NCBI GenBank assembly: GCA_006384855.1
Contig: VCJN01002357.1
Location: forward strand, 62,001 to 126,000
Source: Tetraselmis striata
Lineage: Eukaryota > Chlorophyta > Chlorodendrophyceae > Chlorodendrales > Chlorodendraceae
Length of the DNA stretch: 64,000 nucleotides
Direction: 5' to 3'
Every line of letters starts with the position of its first letter. Position 1 is the first letter of the stretch. The translations under genes were made by a program, and so were the position numbers. Of this stretch, positions 10,371 to 23,285 are shown piece after piece. The notes beneath the pieces were generated by a model that saw only the letters and a list, made by a program, of their open reading frames with translations, made no database searches and was not told the origin of the DNA.

Positions 10371-13300
10371 CTACCTGCGGGGCTGACCTATCCTAGTATT
10401 CCTCAACGCAATGCTGGTCAGTGCGGAAATACAACTGTAAAACACTTTTGACTTCTTCCCATGGATGCCTTCCGCCTTGCTGTTGGCTGCCGATACGTCC
10501 TTGCACGGTGACCTGCAAGCGCACTCTCATGTCAATGCGTAACGGGCAAAAAATGAGAGCAATGGCACGTTCGAACGGAAACTAACACGTGCCATTTCAT
10601 GCAGTACAATATTAGGCAGGCGCACCCGAATACCACCAAATGCACCAGCTCATTCGGCTCCAGCAAGCTCTCACTGAACAAGCAGGCGCAAACCCGGGAA
10701 GACGTAGACCAACGGGGCGTGAAGGAAAGAGGGGCAGGGAGAGCGGGGTCAGCTGCGTCACGCACCCCATTACTGATACTGGCCAATCACGTGAACGGGA
10801 CGATACAAGATACTGGCAGAGCAAACGGCACGCATCACTGGTCTCGTATAGAGTATGTCCCAGCCTTCCCGGGCAAGGTGGTTTTAAAATACAGCGTGTT
10901 CCGCCCCTTTTCTGCTTCCAACCGCCATCTACGCAGCCACACGCATTCAAGCACATTCGATTACCTGTTGTTGGCGAGCAACCGCACAACAGACTTGTCC
11001 TTTGTCATGTCGCCTGTATGGATGTGCTCTGGGGGCGGGGGCACAGGCAAAGTTACACATGTTGCGGCAGTAGGCGCAACAACGTCTCAAAGCAGAGCAC
11101 CATTGGCACGCAAGAACATATGGCAGCCGTGGATGTGCAGACTGGCGGGCGGCTGGGGGGCCGGAGACAACGCACGAGTCTGCGGCATCTGATGCTTGAG
11201 AAAGGCGGTGAGAAGCTTGGCTTTTTCGTCTTCTACCTCGGCGGTGATGATTTTCTTCACCTGACACCACCCAGGGTGACAAGTGCAAGCCATCACCCAC
11301 CACCGAGGGCGCCGCGGATCCCGGCCATGCGCGCCCGCTCATGAGCAGCTGAGCAATTCCGCGAGCATCATTGAAACAGGGAGGCACAAGGCACGATCGC
11401 ATGCCAACCTTAATTCCCAACAGCTGCAGCGCCACCTCCGCTCCGCCGATGCCTAAAGGTTGGCCAAGGCCGATTGGGAGCAATACAGCTTCAATTACCA
11501 GTGAGACACACGCTCGATGACACTGCAACTGCATGGGTACGGAGTCCAATGCAGGGAGGCGGGTTCAGCCGGTAACACACCACTGCAAAACGAGGCGACG
11601 GTAATGCCTTCGGGTGGTAGCTTCCCACGCTCTTGCATCTCCGCGAGTGGGTGGAGCAGGTATGCAATAGAATGGACCTGCAAAGATAATCGCGGTCAGC
11701 CGGACATGCTCCATGCATTGATCACCCCTACTTGCGCATTACTTTGCCCACTTAGCATAGAAGAGACTGACTGACATGAAAAGGGCCCCCACCGGGGGGA
11801 GAGAGGGGGGCAGGGGGGGAGATATTACGTTGAAGCAGTCCCCAAGCCAACCCCTTGATCTGGTCGGAGACTGCTCCCAGTGATACCTCTTGACGAATCC
11901 TCGCGGGAAGCCCATCAGCTCCTCGGCCTCCTCGGTCTATCCATTGCGGCAGGGCACGGTAATCGTTATCGCGGGCACAACATGGCAACACAGGTGGTTT
12001 GGAGTGGCGGCAGATGCGGTGTCCTCCGGGCAGGCCCCTCCAGTATCCGGGGCCTGCGACGAGAGAGCCATTGGTGGGCGGGTAGTTAGACAGTGGTGCT
12101 GGCGGATGAAAGAACAAGGGCATACCGTTAGCGGCCGTGGCATGCCGTGCATTGGCCCCCCCGGCTGGTAGACCGGCACAAGCAGGTGTTTCTTGAGCCG
12201 CGCTCGGGCTTTCTGCGGAAACACCCACCAATCCTCAGCATGAGTTGGTGCCGATCAGCCGGCGCGCGCAGGGCATAGGCAGGCCTGCGTGACCCTGAAG
12301 GGGGGGGGGGTCATCTGTCGATAGATGAGCAACGACAAGGGCGGGTGCCCTTGCCTGCGTGACCTCGGGGGGGAATGCAAGGTCCCCGTCCCGGGCGCAA
12401 GGCTGCTCCTGCATGCGGCTGCAGGGGTAACACACAAGACTTGTGCTTTGGTACTTTGCTACTGGCACTTGGAATCCCACCATGGAACGTCAGCGCAGCC
12501 GCCATACCTCCGCAGCTGGTTGATGCTTATCTGGCTGTTAAAAAGTTTACCCAGTACGCATGTCAACTTCCTGCACAGCCCGGCAGCGCACGCGTTTGAG
12601 TCCTGTGTCTGTTCAGTACGCTCCACGAGTGCAACTGATCCCATCTCTTGGCAACCACACGGCCGACGGAGGGGGGGGGGGGGGGGGCAAGGGGGGATGA
12701 GGGTGGGATTTCCTCACCCGCGTGGGTAGAGCTCCCGGAACCAGCGCGGCAGCGGCTCTTCACCCTTCCACCCGATGACATCTTTCACGTCCCGGATCAC
12801 TAGCGGCTCCTCCAGGTAGCTCAAGTCCCCCGCCTTTGCCCTCTGCCGAGCACACCCGCAACTGACCCTGAACTGCCTAGTCCAGGCAGGCACGACTCGC
12901 CGCGGCGCAGCGCCAGACACCCAGGCACAGAGCCAAGGGTGCTGGGGATCGGCGCATTGAATTGCGTGCCGGGGCGCTTGGCAACAGTAGTTCAGCGCGC
13001 GGGGGGGGGGGGGGGGGGGGGGGGGACCTGGACCCATGTCTGCGGGGGTAGATGCCCGTGGATGTTCGTCCAGTGCATGCGGTCCCGCATAGCGGCACTC
13101 AGTCCTGACAAGTGCCGCACCGCACACATCAACAGGCGGCGGCTGCGGTGCCATGAACAGGCGGGGCCAGCAGGCTCACGGCATGGGGGAGTGGGCGCGG
13201 CCATCATGCAGCACCGCAGGCAGAGAGCATACAGCGCGCGGTGCCGAGCCCCCCCCTGCGCTTGCAGGTGACGGCAGGCGGCGGCGCTACCTTTGTCACC

Positions 13301-16300
13301 GTAGTCGAAGCGCAACACTGGGGAGTCCTTGTGCCCCCATTGGGGCATGAACGGCCGGAGAGCCTCCACGTACGCCAATGCCGCCTTCATGGCATTGCAG
13401 CTCACCTGCGAGGCACGAGCGCCGGGAGCATGACATCCCATTGTGCCGCGGCCATGCGGCATCAGCGTCTCTGTGTCTGTGATGCCCTCACCTGCTCCGC
13501 CAGGATGTAGGGGAGCCCGTCCTCGAGGGGGCCGGTGACCTTCCGCGCGGGAAGCCGGCTTGGGCAATCCACCTGTAGGCACGCCGGCCAGCCGCACAAC
13601 CACCGCCACATCAGTCTCAAGCAGCCGCTGCCGTCGGGCACATTCAATTGGGCTCGGGAGCACGGTGCGGTGCGGCATTGATCGCTGCAGACTACGACAG
13701 GAACGGTGCCGTCAGGAGGGCGCACCACATTGAGGCCGGCCGCCCTCCAGTCTGCCAGCCTTTCCCCCTTCTTATCCAGGCGGCGCACAGCCTTCTTGCC
13801 CTGTGGCCGCTTCGACTGGCGCCTGCTGCTGGACGGCCGCTCCTCCTCCTCCGCCGCCTCCTCTTCCTCCTCCTCTGCGCACGGCGCCGCCCGTGTCAGC
13901 CAGGCTCTGGTCAATGGCCGCGCAATACAGCGGCCGAGCACCGCATTGCGAACATGTACACACCACAATCGAGGCAGGATCTATCCGCCGCAATAGCACA
14001 ACGCTTGCCGCACGGCCGCGTGATATCGTATATACACTCGCAGCAACCTCAGATACACAATGTACACATAATTGTAGCGTATATCGAGGCCGAAATTGTC
14101 ACACGCATGCTGACAGGGGGTCTTTCCAATACCCTAGGGTTGAACACCCTGAGATCCCTGGGCTGCTGAAATCTGATTATACACCTAGAAGAGTGAGAGA
14201 AACCTTGCCTGGAGCTTTAGGTGGTTGGAGGGCGTCACCGCCTCTTAATTGGGTAAGAAGCTGGAGCCCTAACACCTAGAAGTGTGTACCGGCCTACAAA
14301 GTGGCCTTTGTATTTCAGCTTCATCAGTTTCAGCCACACTGACGCACAATAATACCACAACCCTTAACTGATGCTGTGAACTACTAGCAATATGCAGATG
14401 CATCAACACACGATCAAAACGATCATGGCATGACAGGAAATGATCAATACTGCAGAGAACATGCACATATATCCTTGTTTGGTTACAACGGTCGATGAGG
14501 TATGATACTACGCTCTATCGCGGCACCCGTAATGTCAACGCACATTGAGCGGCATGATGTCTCAAACAAACAGAACGGAACGGTCACCTGTCCAGCGACA
14601 TAGCAACGCTTCTGATCTTACTATCAACATCAGCTCGCGCGGAGATGTGCAGCCACACCCGCATAGTCATGGAGTGTTCCCCAATTGATCCGTAGCAGTC
14701 TCTGGATGATATTGTACATTATGATCAACCGATTACCGTACACTTGCCGATGTGCTACGGTCTATGTGTGTATATGCAGGTATACAGATATAATGCAAAC
14801 TCCCCTAGGTTTCGAAGTCAAAGTTGAAAACTGAAGTTCGGCATCGCACGCCATGGGCGCACAAGGCTCGCACTGCTCCAGTATGTCGCGGCATGGCTAG
14901 CTACGGCGGCGTGCATTGCGGGACGCACTGCCACAATAAGCGAGCTGCGAAACCTGACACACGGCTCCCTGGGCTCGCAGGCCTGCGAGTCTCCAGAGTG
15001 CGTGCGGGTCTCCGTTCGTGACATACCATAGGTCCTGATCCGGTTTGCAACAGGGACCGCCCGTACCATGCACTTGCTCGGGCACATCCATCTGCGGGCG
15101 CCGCCGCACCTAAGAGGGCCCTTACTATAGGCCTCAGATAGGGCTTGCATGCAACCTATTAAAAACACTCGCTGTAGCTACGCTATATTTGTCTAGATTT
15201 GACCTCTGGCAGGCAGGGCAGGTTGTTATTCGCAGCGTTCCCACTACCGTGTGGGCAGTCTCACCTGGCACGGTCGACTAGGATTAGGTAGCCCTTACTG
15301 TACCGGTCCACCGGCCCGTCCAACCATCAGGCAAGCCCATTTAGACGATGTGTGTGTGTTGAGGGGAGGCGGGAGGGGGGGGGGGGGGGGGGAGGGTCAG
15401 CGCGCCTGTGCCGCTTGCCACGTCGCTGGTGCCGTCGCCCGCCTCATCCTCATCGTTGTCGCCATCCTCGGAGGGCGTGTAGTCCGATTCGTCCGAGTCG
15501 TCAACCACGACGTCCGACTCTGAGCACGCTTCGTCACTCGGGCAGCGCCGAGGGGTGGGGGCCGGAATGCTCCCTGTCGGCTGCGCGCTTTCCCTGCCAG
15601 CCATGGCATGCGCCGCCCCCTCAGCCACCACCCAACCAAGGCGCAGGCATCCCTCTGCACATTCACGACATGCAGCAGCCTCCGCGCACCACGGCGTGAT
15701 GGCTGTCGCAGAGGGAAGGGGAGGAGAAGGGGGAGGGAGGGCGCGCACTGTTCGCGGAGTGCGGAGAGAGTGCGGGCCAAGTGCCAAGTGCCAAGGGCCA
15801 AGGGGGGGTGGGGGTTGCTGAGTGTGGTCGCACCTGGCCAAGCCGCTCCCTTCCGCAGGTGATACCCACAACCCCAGGCAGCCAGGATTGCAGCAGATGC
15901 ACTCGGCCGCCCGGAAAGCGTACTTGCGCTGCATTGCCCTGAAGCTGCGCACGCACAAGCTTGGCCGCCTCAGCTCCCATATGAGAGCTCGCTGCATGCC
16001 CCCCCCCCCCCCCCCCCCCGCCCCTTCAGAACACACACACACACTCACACTCACACACTCATTCCCCACATGCCACCCGTCTATCCTAGCCGCTTTACAT
16101 GAGCCCGCCCAATATGCGCCCCCATCCCCCATGTCATCCATGCCGTTCTCCGTGACGCAAAGAGAGACGCAGAAGGAGGTGGTGCAGGTGAGGCAGGTGC
16201 GTCGCAGTGGAGGTCAGGGAAGACCACGCAGGGAGTGGCGGGGGTGCGGGATGGCGCGCACCTCTGTGTATCGATGTAGCTGGCTGGGATCCATGCGGAG

Positions 16301-19023
16301 TGATGCGTGGGGGCGCACTCGTACCTGAGCAACACGCACAGGAAGAGTCAGGAAGGGGGGGGGGGGGGGGGGGGGGGAGGGGGGGAGGGGGTTGACAGGG
16401 GCAAGGAGGGGGGAGAGAAAGGCAACCGAGCAAAGGAAGGGGGGGAGGCATCTGGCGGCACTCACCCGTGCCACTTGACGCAGCAGAAGGTGCGGCCTTG
16501 CCACACCACCTGCTGCAGCACGTCGTCAAAGGGGTAGGCCGCGCCGGGACACACACTCGCGTCGGCGGTCCGACAGTCGAAGGGTTCGTCTCCGTCCCGA
16601 AACAGGTCGCCGCCCTCGAAGTGCAGCTCCAGCCCGCCGATGCGCAAGAGCACGGGCGAGCACCGCCGAGGGTCGGCCCACCCGCCGGCAGCATCGCAGG
16701 TGTACTGCGTGCACAGGGAGTGGAGACTGTGAAGGGGTTTCACCTTGCAGGGACCCTGGCCAAGCACACGATGCCGGTCCAACTTGGCCAAAGGGCGCTT
16801 GTGGCCGGTTATTCATTCCGTCTTAGCCTTGACGGTGATGGAGCACTGCAGGTGCCGGCGCATTCCAGTAAACCCAAACAATCGATGTCAAAGTTGAGGG
16901 ACCTGCAGAGCATTTTAGTCCACAAGAGACGGCATGGGGCTTATAAATTTGCGGTATTCAAACTTTGAACAACCATGGGGGCCGACGCGCGAACTAGAAC
17001 ACTGCGAATAAGAACCTGCCATACCTGCCTAGAGGTCATGCCTAGAGGTACTGCGTAGAGGAATCACAATACAATATGTCCTTAGAGAATGCATGCAAGC
17101 CCAATCTGAGGCTTATGATGAATAACTGTATGGGTGCGATGGCACCCGTAGGTGAAAAATGCAGCAAAACACGTGTAAAACATGGCAAGTAATCGTGTTT
17201 AGAATCCAGTTACTCCAGGTGCTTACGCATCCACAGATTGACGTAAAATGAAACTGCTCCCCCATCTGCCGCGTTGGTCGCTTGCCCATGTTGCCATTTG
17301 CTGCAGCCAGTAAAGGCGACTCAAAGCGATTCCGAAACAAGAGCCGATAGAACACGGTGACGCCAGCATGGGCGTGGGGCTATACGATGAAGTTTGACGT
17401 GGGGCAGTATGGAGAGCTTGCTCCTGAGGCATTCTTTGCCCTTGCTCAACATTAACCCTAGCCACATGCCCGCCTGGTGAGTTCCCCCCCCCCCACACAC
17501 ACACACACACCACTGACTCTTCCCTTTCCTTCAGACCCGTCATACCCTACATCATGCTGCTCGATCTCCCGGCTGCGCTCCTCACCTGGATCGGGACAGC
17601 ATTGCAGCGCCCGGCCTCGGCGGCTCCGGCTCCAGGGCCGCTGGCAGAGGGTGTGAGCTGGGGGACCGTGGTGCAGGGAGGCGCGGTGCTGGGTCCGCCG
17701 CCGGCAAGGTCTTGCCCAGGCATGGCACCATGCCCCGTGCCGCCCGCCTCATCCACCACCACCATCACCTCCTGCTGGCCCTCCGAGGGCGCGGCTCGCG
17801 CACTGCGGCGGCGCTGCGCAACCGGCGCCCACTTGCGCTTCCGCGAGTCCGGCGTCGACGCTGCTGCGAGCGCGACCTCTTTCTTGGAAGCCGCCAGCGC
17901 TGCGCTGAGGTGCTCCGTAAAGATAGCATCCTCGCCGGCGCTGCTGACCGCCAGCGCCTCGGTCATCTGCTGTTCAAAGCCGCTGCCGGGCGCGTCATAC
18001 TGCTCCGCCGAGCGCCGCAGCGCCTGCCCCCACAGGAGGGCGGAGGGGGCAAGGGAGGGGATGACGTCAAGCTGGTGGAGGACTGATGCGGCGATGCCCG
18101 GGCTGATTCAGAAAAGACAACAAGACAACAACAAGCAATATGGTGAAGGATGTTGGGCGCGAGTTGATCAGTCCTTCCCAATGCTCTGAATGGCAATACG
18201 GAATACTGTAAAGGAAGCAAGACCAGCGCAGGGAAACGGCGAAAGTGACTACAACTATGCCGGCCAGCGGGGGCGCAGGACATTGGAGCGATGCCCCCCC
18301 CCCCCCCCCCCCTCCCCCCCACGCTCCACAGCCGCACCTCGCGCAGCATGTCCTCCTCCGTCATGCCATCCGGCTGCAGCTCCACCAGCTTCTCTGCCCC
18401 GCAAGGGACCGGCGGTGGCAGGGTATCGCCGGCGGGTGCGGTAGAGCCCGCTGGGGAGGCGGCGCTGGGTGCAGTTTGCAGCGCATCTGGGCGCGGCTTT
18501 GCGGGGGACGTCACCTCCCCCTGGCTAGGCGCCGGCGAGACGGCGCGGCCACCGCTGTCTGCCGCGGCTGCCAGGCCATGCAAGGCCACGTCGCACAGCA
18601 TGGGGTGCAAGGTCACGAGCAGCAACAACTGAACTATTCACGTATTGAATCCGAGTATAATAATCATGCACCAAAGCCATTATTAAAGTAGCATTGGAAC
18701 CTGGTTATTCTGGGCTAGGATTAGGTGTTCCGCTAAAAATGTATTAGTAACTCAGAATCGTTATTTACCCGCAGCCACCTCTGCAGCGGCTGCCGCATCA
18801 AGCCACACAGACTGCGATGCGTCTGCTACGTACTTAGAATACGCAGCCTGCGGCGCAGAGAGAGCTGTTGCCTGCCCGACCAGCGGCAGCGGGGCTCACC
18901 TGGTCGGCGCGGCAGGCCGAGCGCGTCGCTCACCAACTGCTCCACGCGCTCGCGGTCGACGCACGGAAACACCACCTCTGTGGCCGCCAACTCGCGCAAG
19001 TCGGATCCCGCCGGCTGTGACAT
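10371..19023 (-). CDS. DRM-like (circularly permuted) cytosine-5 DNA methyltransferase with N-terminal chromo-like module
   Basis: Exons (minus, phases checked): 19023-18900, 18567-18338, 18023-17586, 16704-16466, 16324-16262, 15944-15866, about 15685-15430, 13872-13696, 13572-13492, 13405-13291, 13104-13028, 12842-12718, one or more unresolved exons, 11936-11829, 11677-11581, 11452-11409, 11260-11176, 11013-10965, 10673-10626, 10512-10371. The catalytic motifs are in DRM order. LPYILAEQVSCN, then FDYGDKGLSAAMRDRMHWTN (VI-VIII-like) and EELMGFPRGF with WLGDCFN (IX-X) come first. SFCSGIGGAEVAL (I), KKIITAEVEDEKAK (II) and FGSPCKDVSAAN (IV) follow. The catalytic Cys codon is 10503-10505. C5 methylation of cytosine is therefore the likely activity. 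CVKWHGYECAPTHHSAWIPA (16.3-16.5 kb) is chromo-like, and an acidic/Ser stretch follows. An in-frame TAG at 11937 forces an acceptor there. Plant DRMs carry UBA domains, not seen here. Confidence 0.8.
15118..15260 (+). repeat. dispersed ~140-bp repeat family, copy in DRM-like gene intron
   Basis: Shares ordered blocks with copies at 16.98-17.14, 39.62-39.75, 42.34-42.48 and 42.86-43.02 kb: a gcttgcatgcaacct block, then tctagatttgacctctggc, then gcagggcaggttgttattcgc. No coding capacity, no A/B boxes and no clear terminal inverted repeats are visible, so the class is unknown (MITE- or SINE-like). Confidence 0.6.
16975..17140 (-). repeat. dispersed ~140-bp repeat family, inverted copy in DRM-like gene intron
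   Basis: The reverse complement reads cataagcctcagattgggc, ttgcatgca, then gacctctaggcagg and ggttcttattcgcagtgttc. This is the same order of blocks as the other copies. It lies in the intron between the exons at 17586-18023 and 16466-16704. Confidence 0.6.
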
Positions 19024-19500
19024 GCGTGCGACAGCCTTCAAAGCAGCTGTGACGTATTATCGTGTGTCTGCCTCCCGCGGCGCGGTGGCACCCTCGGGCG
19101 CGGACAGCGGGGAGGAAGCGCGCAACGACGTGTGGGCACGCAGCGCCCTGCCACCGCGAGATGCGGTGCGTGCGCCTCCCTGACCAGAGGCCAATAACGA
19201 GGTAGCGTTGGTAGCGCTGGCTTAGCCCTGCAGGAGGTACCAGGCAGCTTGCAGGTCGAGTGGCTTGGGCGGGAGTGCGGGTGCCGCTGATGTTAGAGCA
19301 ACGACTTTGGGTGCAGTGCACTGCCTGTTCCGGTTTGTTCGTATAGGCTGAGCCGACATGGAGAGGCTCCGCGGCTGACGATGCGCCATCATGATGGCTC
19401 GGCCGGTGCAAGGTGCGCTCGCTGTATTTTCGCGCCCGGTCAATTTACTTATACAGGGTATATGAGAACCCATCCATCTATCCATTACAGGTCGGATACA
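19024..19500. other. 5' flank of the DRM-like gene
   Basis: The ATG at 19023 was taken as the start because the frame upstream is open only through non-ATG codons. No upstream exon with matching phase was recognised. The stretch should hold the promoter. No TATA box at a fixed distance is obvious. Confidence 0.35.
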
Positions 19501-19519
19501 GGATAGAGGTCGGGCGGCG

Positions 19520-19800
19520 AAACGAAAAAAATAGAGTAGAATAGGGTAGAATAGTGTAGAATGGAATAGAATCGAATAGAATGGAATAGAATAGCGACTA
19601 ATAAAATAAAATAGAATCGAATGGAATGGAATGGAATGGAATGGAATGGAATGGAATAGAATAGAATAGAATAGAATAGAATAGAATAGAATAGAATAGA
19701 ATAGAATAGAATAGAATAGAATAGAATAGAATAGAATAGAATAGAATAGAATAGAATAGAATAGAATAGAATAGAATAGAATAGAATAGAATGGTTAGTA
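19520..19800. repeat. pentanucleotide satellite (AATAG/AATGG)n
   Basis: Tandem 5-bp units. The central block 19617-19660 is mostly (tggaa)n, then a long homogeneous (tagaa)n block runs to about 19793, with irregular units before it. The apparent 134-codon frame through it (FYSI repeats) is an artefact of the repeat. Confidence 0.95.
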
Positions 19801-19888
19801 GTCGCTAGAATTGAGCAGAATAGAATGCGTTGATAATTTGCATTTCCTTGGATGAGAGAAAACAAGCAGATACCTCTGTTTTGGTACA

Positions 19889-20151
19889 CACAAGGTACAT
19901 CCCTTGTCCGCTCGGTTGAGCGGTCTTCTCGTATGCGAGAGACCCGGGTTCGATTCCTGGCCGATGTATTTCGGCAATATCGGCCCGGCGTGTCCCGCCG
20001 GGTTTACCCGGTGGATGCATTACCCCTTCGGGGCTCGAATGAGGCAATGGTCTACGGGCTATGCCAGACCTACGACTTACTGCAGTTGGCGCGCGAGGTC
20101 AAGTGCTGGGGCGGCTTCGGCCGATGTCCCGGGGCGAACTTTACTTTACTT
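19889..20151 (+). repeat. tRNA-derived SINE, best-preserved copy
   Basis: The head carries RNA polymerase III boxes: A-box-like TCGGTTGAGCGG at 19912-19923 and B box GGTTCGATTCC at 19947-19957. The body then runs to a tail of actttactttactttt. Imperfect direct repeats (tacctctgttttggtac before, tacctcttagttttgtac after) are the likely target duplication. This copy defines the family, whose other members are at 7.1, 7.3-8.4 and 52.7 kb. It is not a functional tRNA gene. Confidence 0.8.
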
Positions 20152-20227
20152 TTACCTCTTAGTTTTGTACTGCAAATCGATTCCGGATAGGACTAAGAAC
20201 ATTTTAGTCGGTACCACCCTGGTACTA

Positions 20228-21571
20228 CACCCCTCCACATAAGTTTGGGGTCCCTTTTCGGCAGTCTCAAGACTTCACAAGTCTAGGGTACCTGAACGTA
20301 GGGTATATGAGATGAAACCCTGGAATCTCAGAGGGCTTTATAAAACCTGCATGACGAGTGGCTCAAACCGAAGCTTAATGACCTTTGACTAGGGAATCAC
20401 GCTGCACTTGGTGCGTGGATGGGCGTCGCCTGCAACTGCACCAAAACCGGGGTCGGTATCACGCACACGCCGACGCGCGTGCATAGGCAACCAAACGGCG
20501 GGATGGCCATGAACGCGTGAGGAAACACATTGGCGAGGGGCTCGGGTGCATTTGGTTGGGGTGCAGCCGTGTGGGCGGCGGCCAGTGCATGTCGCGTTGC
20601 GATACTGGCATGGCATCAGTGTCGGCCACGCGCGGCAACACCCCCTTGGCTTCAAAACGCTGTAACTTTTCAGGGTTTGCTCAGAAAAACTTTTTAAAAA
20701 TATCACGCCATTCCTCGTTCAATTCTGCGTCGGGAACACTCTTCCATAATCACAAAATCGATTTTTGGGTCTCCGGAAAAAATCCCCAAAGATGATCATC
20801 CAAGTTGCCCCTCACTGCCTCATGTGCCCACCCATATCGGGCGCGTGGCTTTGCGCCAAGTGCGTGTCTAAGCCCCATACTCAGTTGCGCGAGAGCGTTA
20901 TGTATGTGGATGACCACGGACCACCAACACTTGGCATGTGCCACCTCCTAGCGATACACACATCTACTAGCCAAAATGCCATTTTCCACAGCATTTTTCA
21001 AGGAATTTCATATTAATCAAAATCCACGCCCCTACCGCGCCACCCCGCCCACGAAACGGTGCAACTGGCATTCCACCACGCGCCCCCATAGTAGAGCATT
21101 GCCCTACGCCAAGGGGGCCATCGAGCGCCTCTCCTACGTGCGTTCGCCACAGAAACAGCAGCATTTTCACCCCAAAACTGCTCCCCACAGTGGCCAACTT
21201 GACGTTGGGATGTCACGTCGTGCCTATAGCGACATGCTTTCGGTGGCCTACACGCACGGTGTGTGCAACTTATGCCAAGGGCCGTATCCACCGGGTTTGG
21301 TGCGACGAGTGCCGCTATTTCCATAGGTTTGGACGGTTGGCGCAACCCACAACTTTCTGGCGCCAACGCACCATGCAATGATTTCGCGTTTTTGAAAGGG
21401 CGCCCACAAATGGTCGTGTTGTCGCGCGGGTGGGTATAAAGCGCACAATAGGCGTTCGCCCGAACTATTCCCACTGTAGTTAGCATGTATGCACATGCAG
21501 CCGGCGTTATCCTCGCCCATGCATGCGCTTTGCGATCGAAAATGCAAAACCCGGACTTATGTGGAGGGGTG
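20228..21571 (+). mobile_element. TIR element family Z, copy 1 (1344 bp)
   Basis: Starts CACCCCTCCACATAAGT and ends with its inverted repeat ACTTATGTGGAGGGGTG. TA precedes the left end, but TG follows the right end. The interior holds no transposase-like ORF (frames of about 100 codons only). It is followed by a 176-bp spacer and an almost identical second copy, so the unit repeats every 1520 bp. Confidence 0.75.
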
Positions 21572-21747
21572 TGCGCCGCGCCAAGCGCGCTCGACGAGGT
21601 CGCAATAAGGCGTCTTGGGACAGTGAGCCCTTTCGAGCCCGTGGCTCGCATGTGGATGCGTCATGGGCATATGCAGCCAGTAGGAGCATTGGGGTGATTC
21701 AAACATGCCGCGTCGGCCGTATATGGCCGAATGACATATGGCCAACA

Positions 21748-23092
21748 CACCCCTCCACATAAGTTTGGGGTCCCTTTTCGGCAGTCTCAAGACTTCACAA
21801 GTCTAGGGTACCTGAACGTAGGGTATATGAGATGAAACCCTGGAATCTCAGAGGGCTTTATAAAACCTGCATGACGAGTGGCTCAAACCGAAGCTTAATG
21901 ACCTTTGACTAGGGAATCACGCTGCACTTGGTGCGTGGATGGGCGTCGCCTGCAACTGCACCAAAACCGGGGTCGGTATCACGCACACGCCGACGCGCGT
22001 GCATAGGCAACCAAACGGCGGGATGGCCATGAACGCGTGAGGAAACACATTGGCGAGGGGCTCGGGTGCATTTGGTTGGGGTGCAGCCGTGTGGGCGGCG
22101 GCCAGTGCATGTCGCGTTGCGATACTGGCATGGCATCAGTGTCGGCCACGCGCGGCAACACCCCCTTGGCTTCAAAACGCTGTAACTTTTCAGGGTTTGC
22201 TCAGAAAAACTTTTTAAAAATATCACGCCATTCCTCGTTCAATTCTGCGTCGGGAACACTCTTCCATAATCACAAAATCGATTTTTTGGGTCTCCGGAAA
22301 AAATCCCCAAAGATGATCATCCAAGTTGCCCCTCACTGCCTCATGTGCCCACCCATATCGGGCGCGTGGCTTTGCGCCAAGTGCGTGTCTAAGCCCCATA
22401 CTCAGTTGCGCGAGAGCGTTATGTATGTGGATGACCACGGACCACCAACACTTGGCATGTGCCACCTCCTAGCGATACACACATCTACTAGCCAAAATGC
22501 CATTTTCCACAGCATTTTTCAAGGAATTTCATATTAATCAAAATCCACGCCCCTACCGCGCCACCCCGCCCACGAAACGGTGCAACTGGCATTCCACCAC
22601 GCGCCCCCATAGTAGAGCATTGCCCTACGCCAAGGGGGCCATCGAGCGCCTCTCCTACGTGCGTTCGCCACAGAAACAGCAGCATTTTCACCCCAAAACT
22701 GCTCCCCACAGTGGCCAACTTGACGTTGGGATGTCACGTCGTGCCTATAGCGACATGCTTTCGGTGGCCTACACGCACGGTGTGTGCAACTTATGCCAAG
22801 GGCCGTATCCACCGGGTTTGGTGCGACGAGTGCCGCTATTTCCATAGGTTTGGACGGTTGGCGCAACCCACAACTTTCTGGCGCCAACGCACCATGCAAT
22901 GATTTCGCGTTTTTGAAAGGGCGCCCACAAATGGTCGTGTTGTCGCGCGGGTGGGTATAAAGCGCACAATAGGCGTTCGCCCGAACTATTCCCACTGTAG
23001 TTAGCATGTATGCACATGCAGCCGGCGTTATCCTCGCCCATGCATGCGCTTTGCGATCGAAAATGCAAAACCCGGACTTATGTGGAGGGGTG
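21748..23092 (+). mobile_element. TIR element family Z, copy 2 (1345 bp)
   Basis: Same termini as copy 1. By eye the only difference from copy 1 is one extra T in the T-run at about 22285. TA follows the right end (23093-23094) but CA precedes the left end. Copies 1 and 2 together are therefore flanked by TA on the outside only, suggesting that one insertion was later duplicated together with the 176-bp spacer 21572-21747. Confidence 0.75.
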
Positions 23093-23285
23093 TATTACCC
23101 AGATATAAAAAAAAAAAACACATTTTCAAATCAGAGAAGTTAATACAAGAATGCGTACCGATGCACAAATTAGTTACGATAAAATCGCGATCTTTATCAT
23201 TAGGCCTTCGGTGATATATAAGGGTTTTAAATGTATGTATATATATATATATATATATATGGATTTTTAACGATTATCCTACATA
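23093..23285. other. AT-rich spacer with (TA)n between inverted TIR elements
   Basis: Low-GC stretch holding an A12 run (about 23108-23119) and an alternating tatata tract near 23235-23260. It separates copy 2 from the inverted copy 3 and would be the loop of a large stem-loop. Confidence 0.7.

Noticed and set aside
14818..15168. minus ORFs at 14.8-15.2 kb as an extra DRM-like exon
   Set aside because: Overlap the dispersed repeat, and the flanking exons join in phase without it.
19485..19889. 134-codon ORF rich in FYSI/FHSIP repeats
   Set aside because: Translation of the pentanucleotide satellite.
19912..19960. possible tRNA gene
   Set aside because: A and B boxes belong to a repeated SINE head with tail and target duplication. 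The acceptor and anticodon stems of a functional tRNA are not formed.
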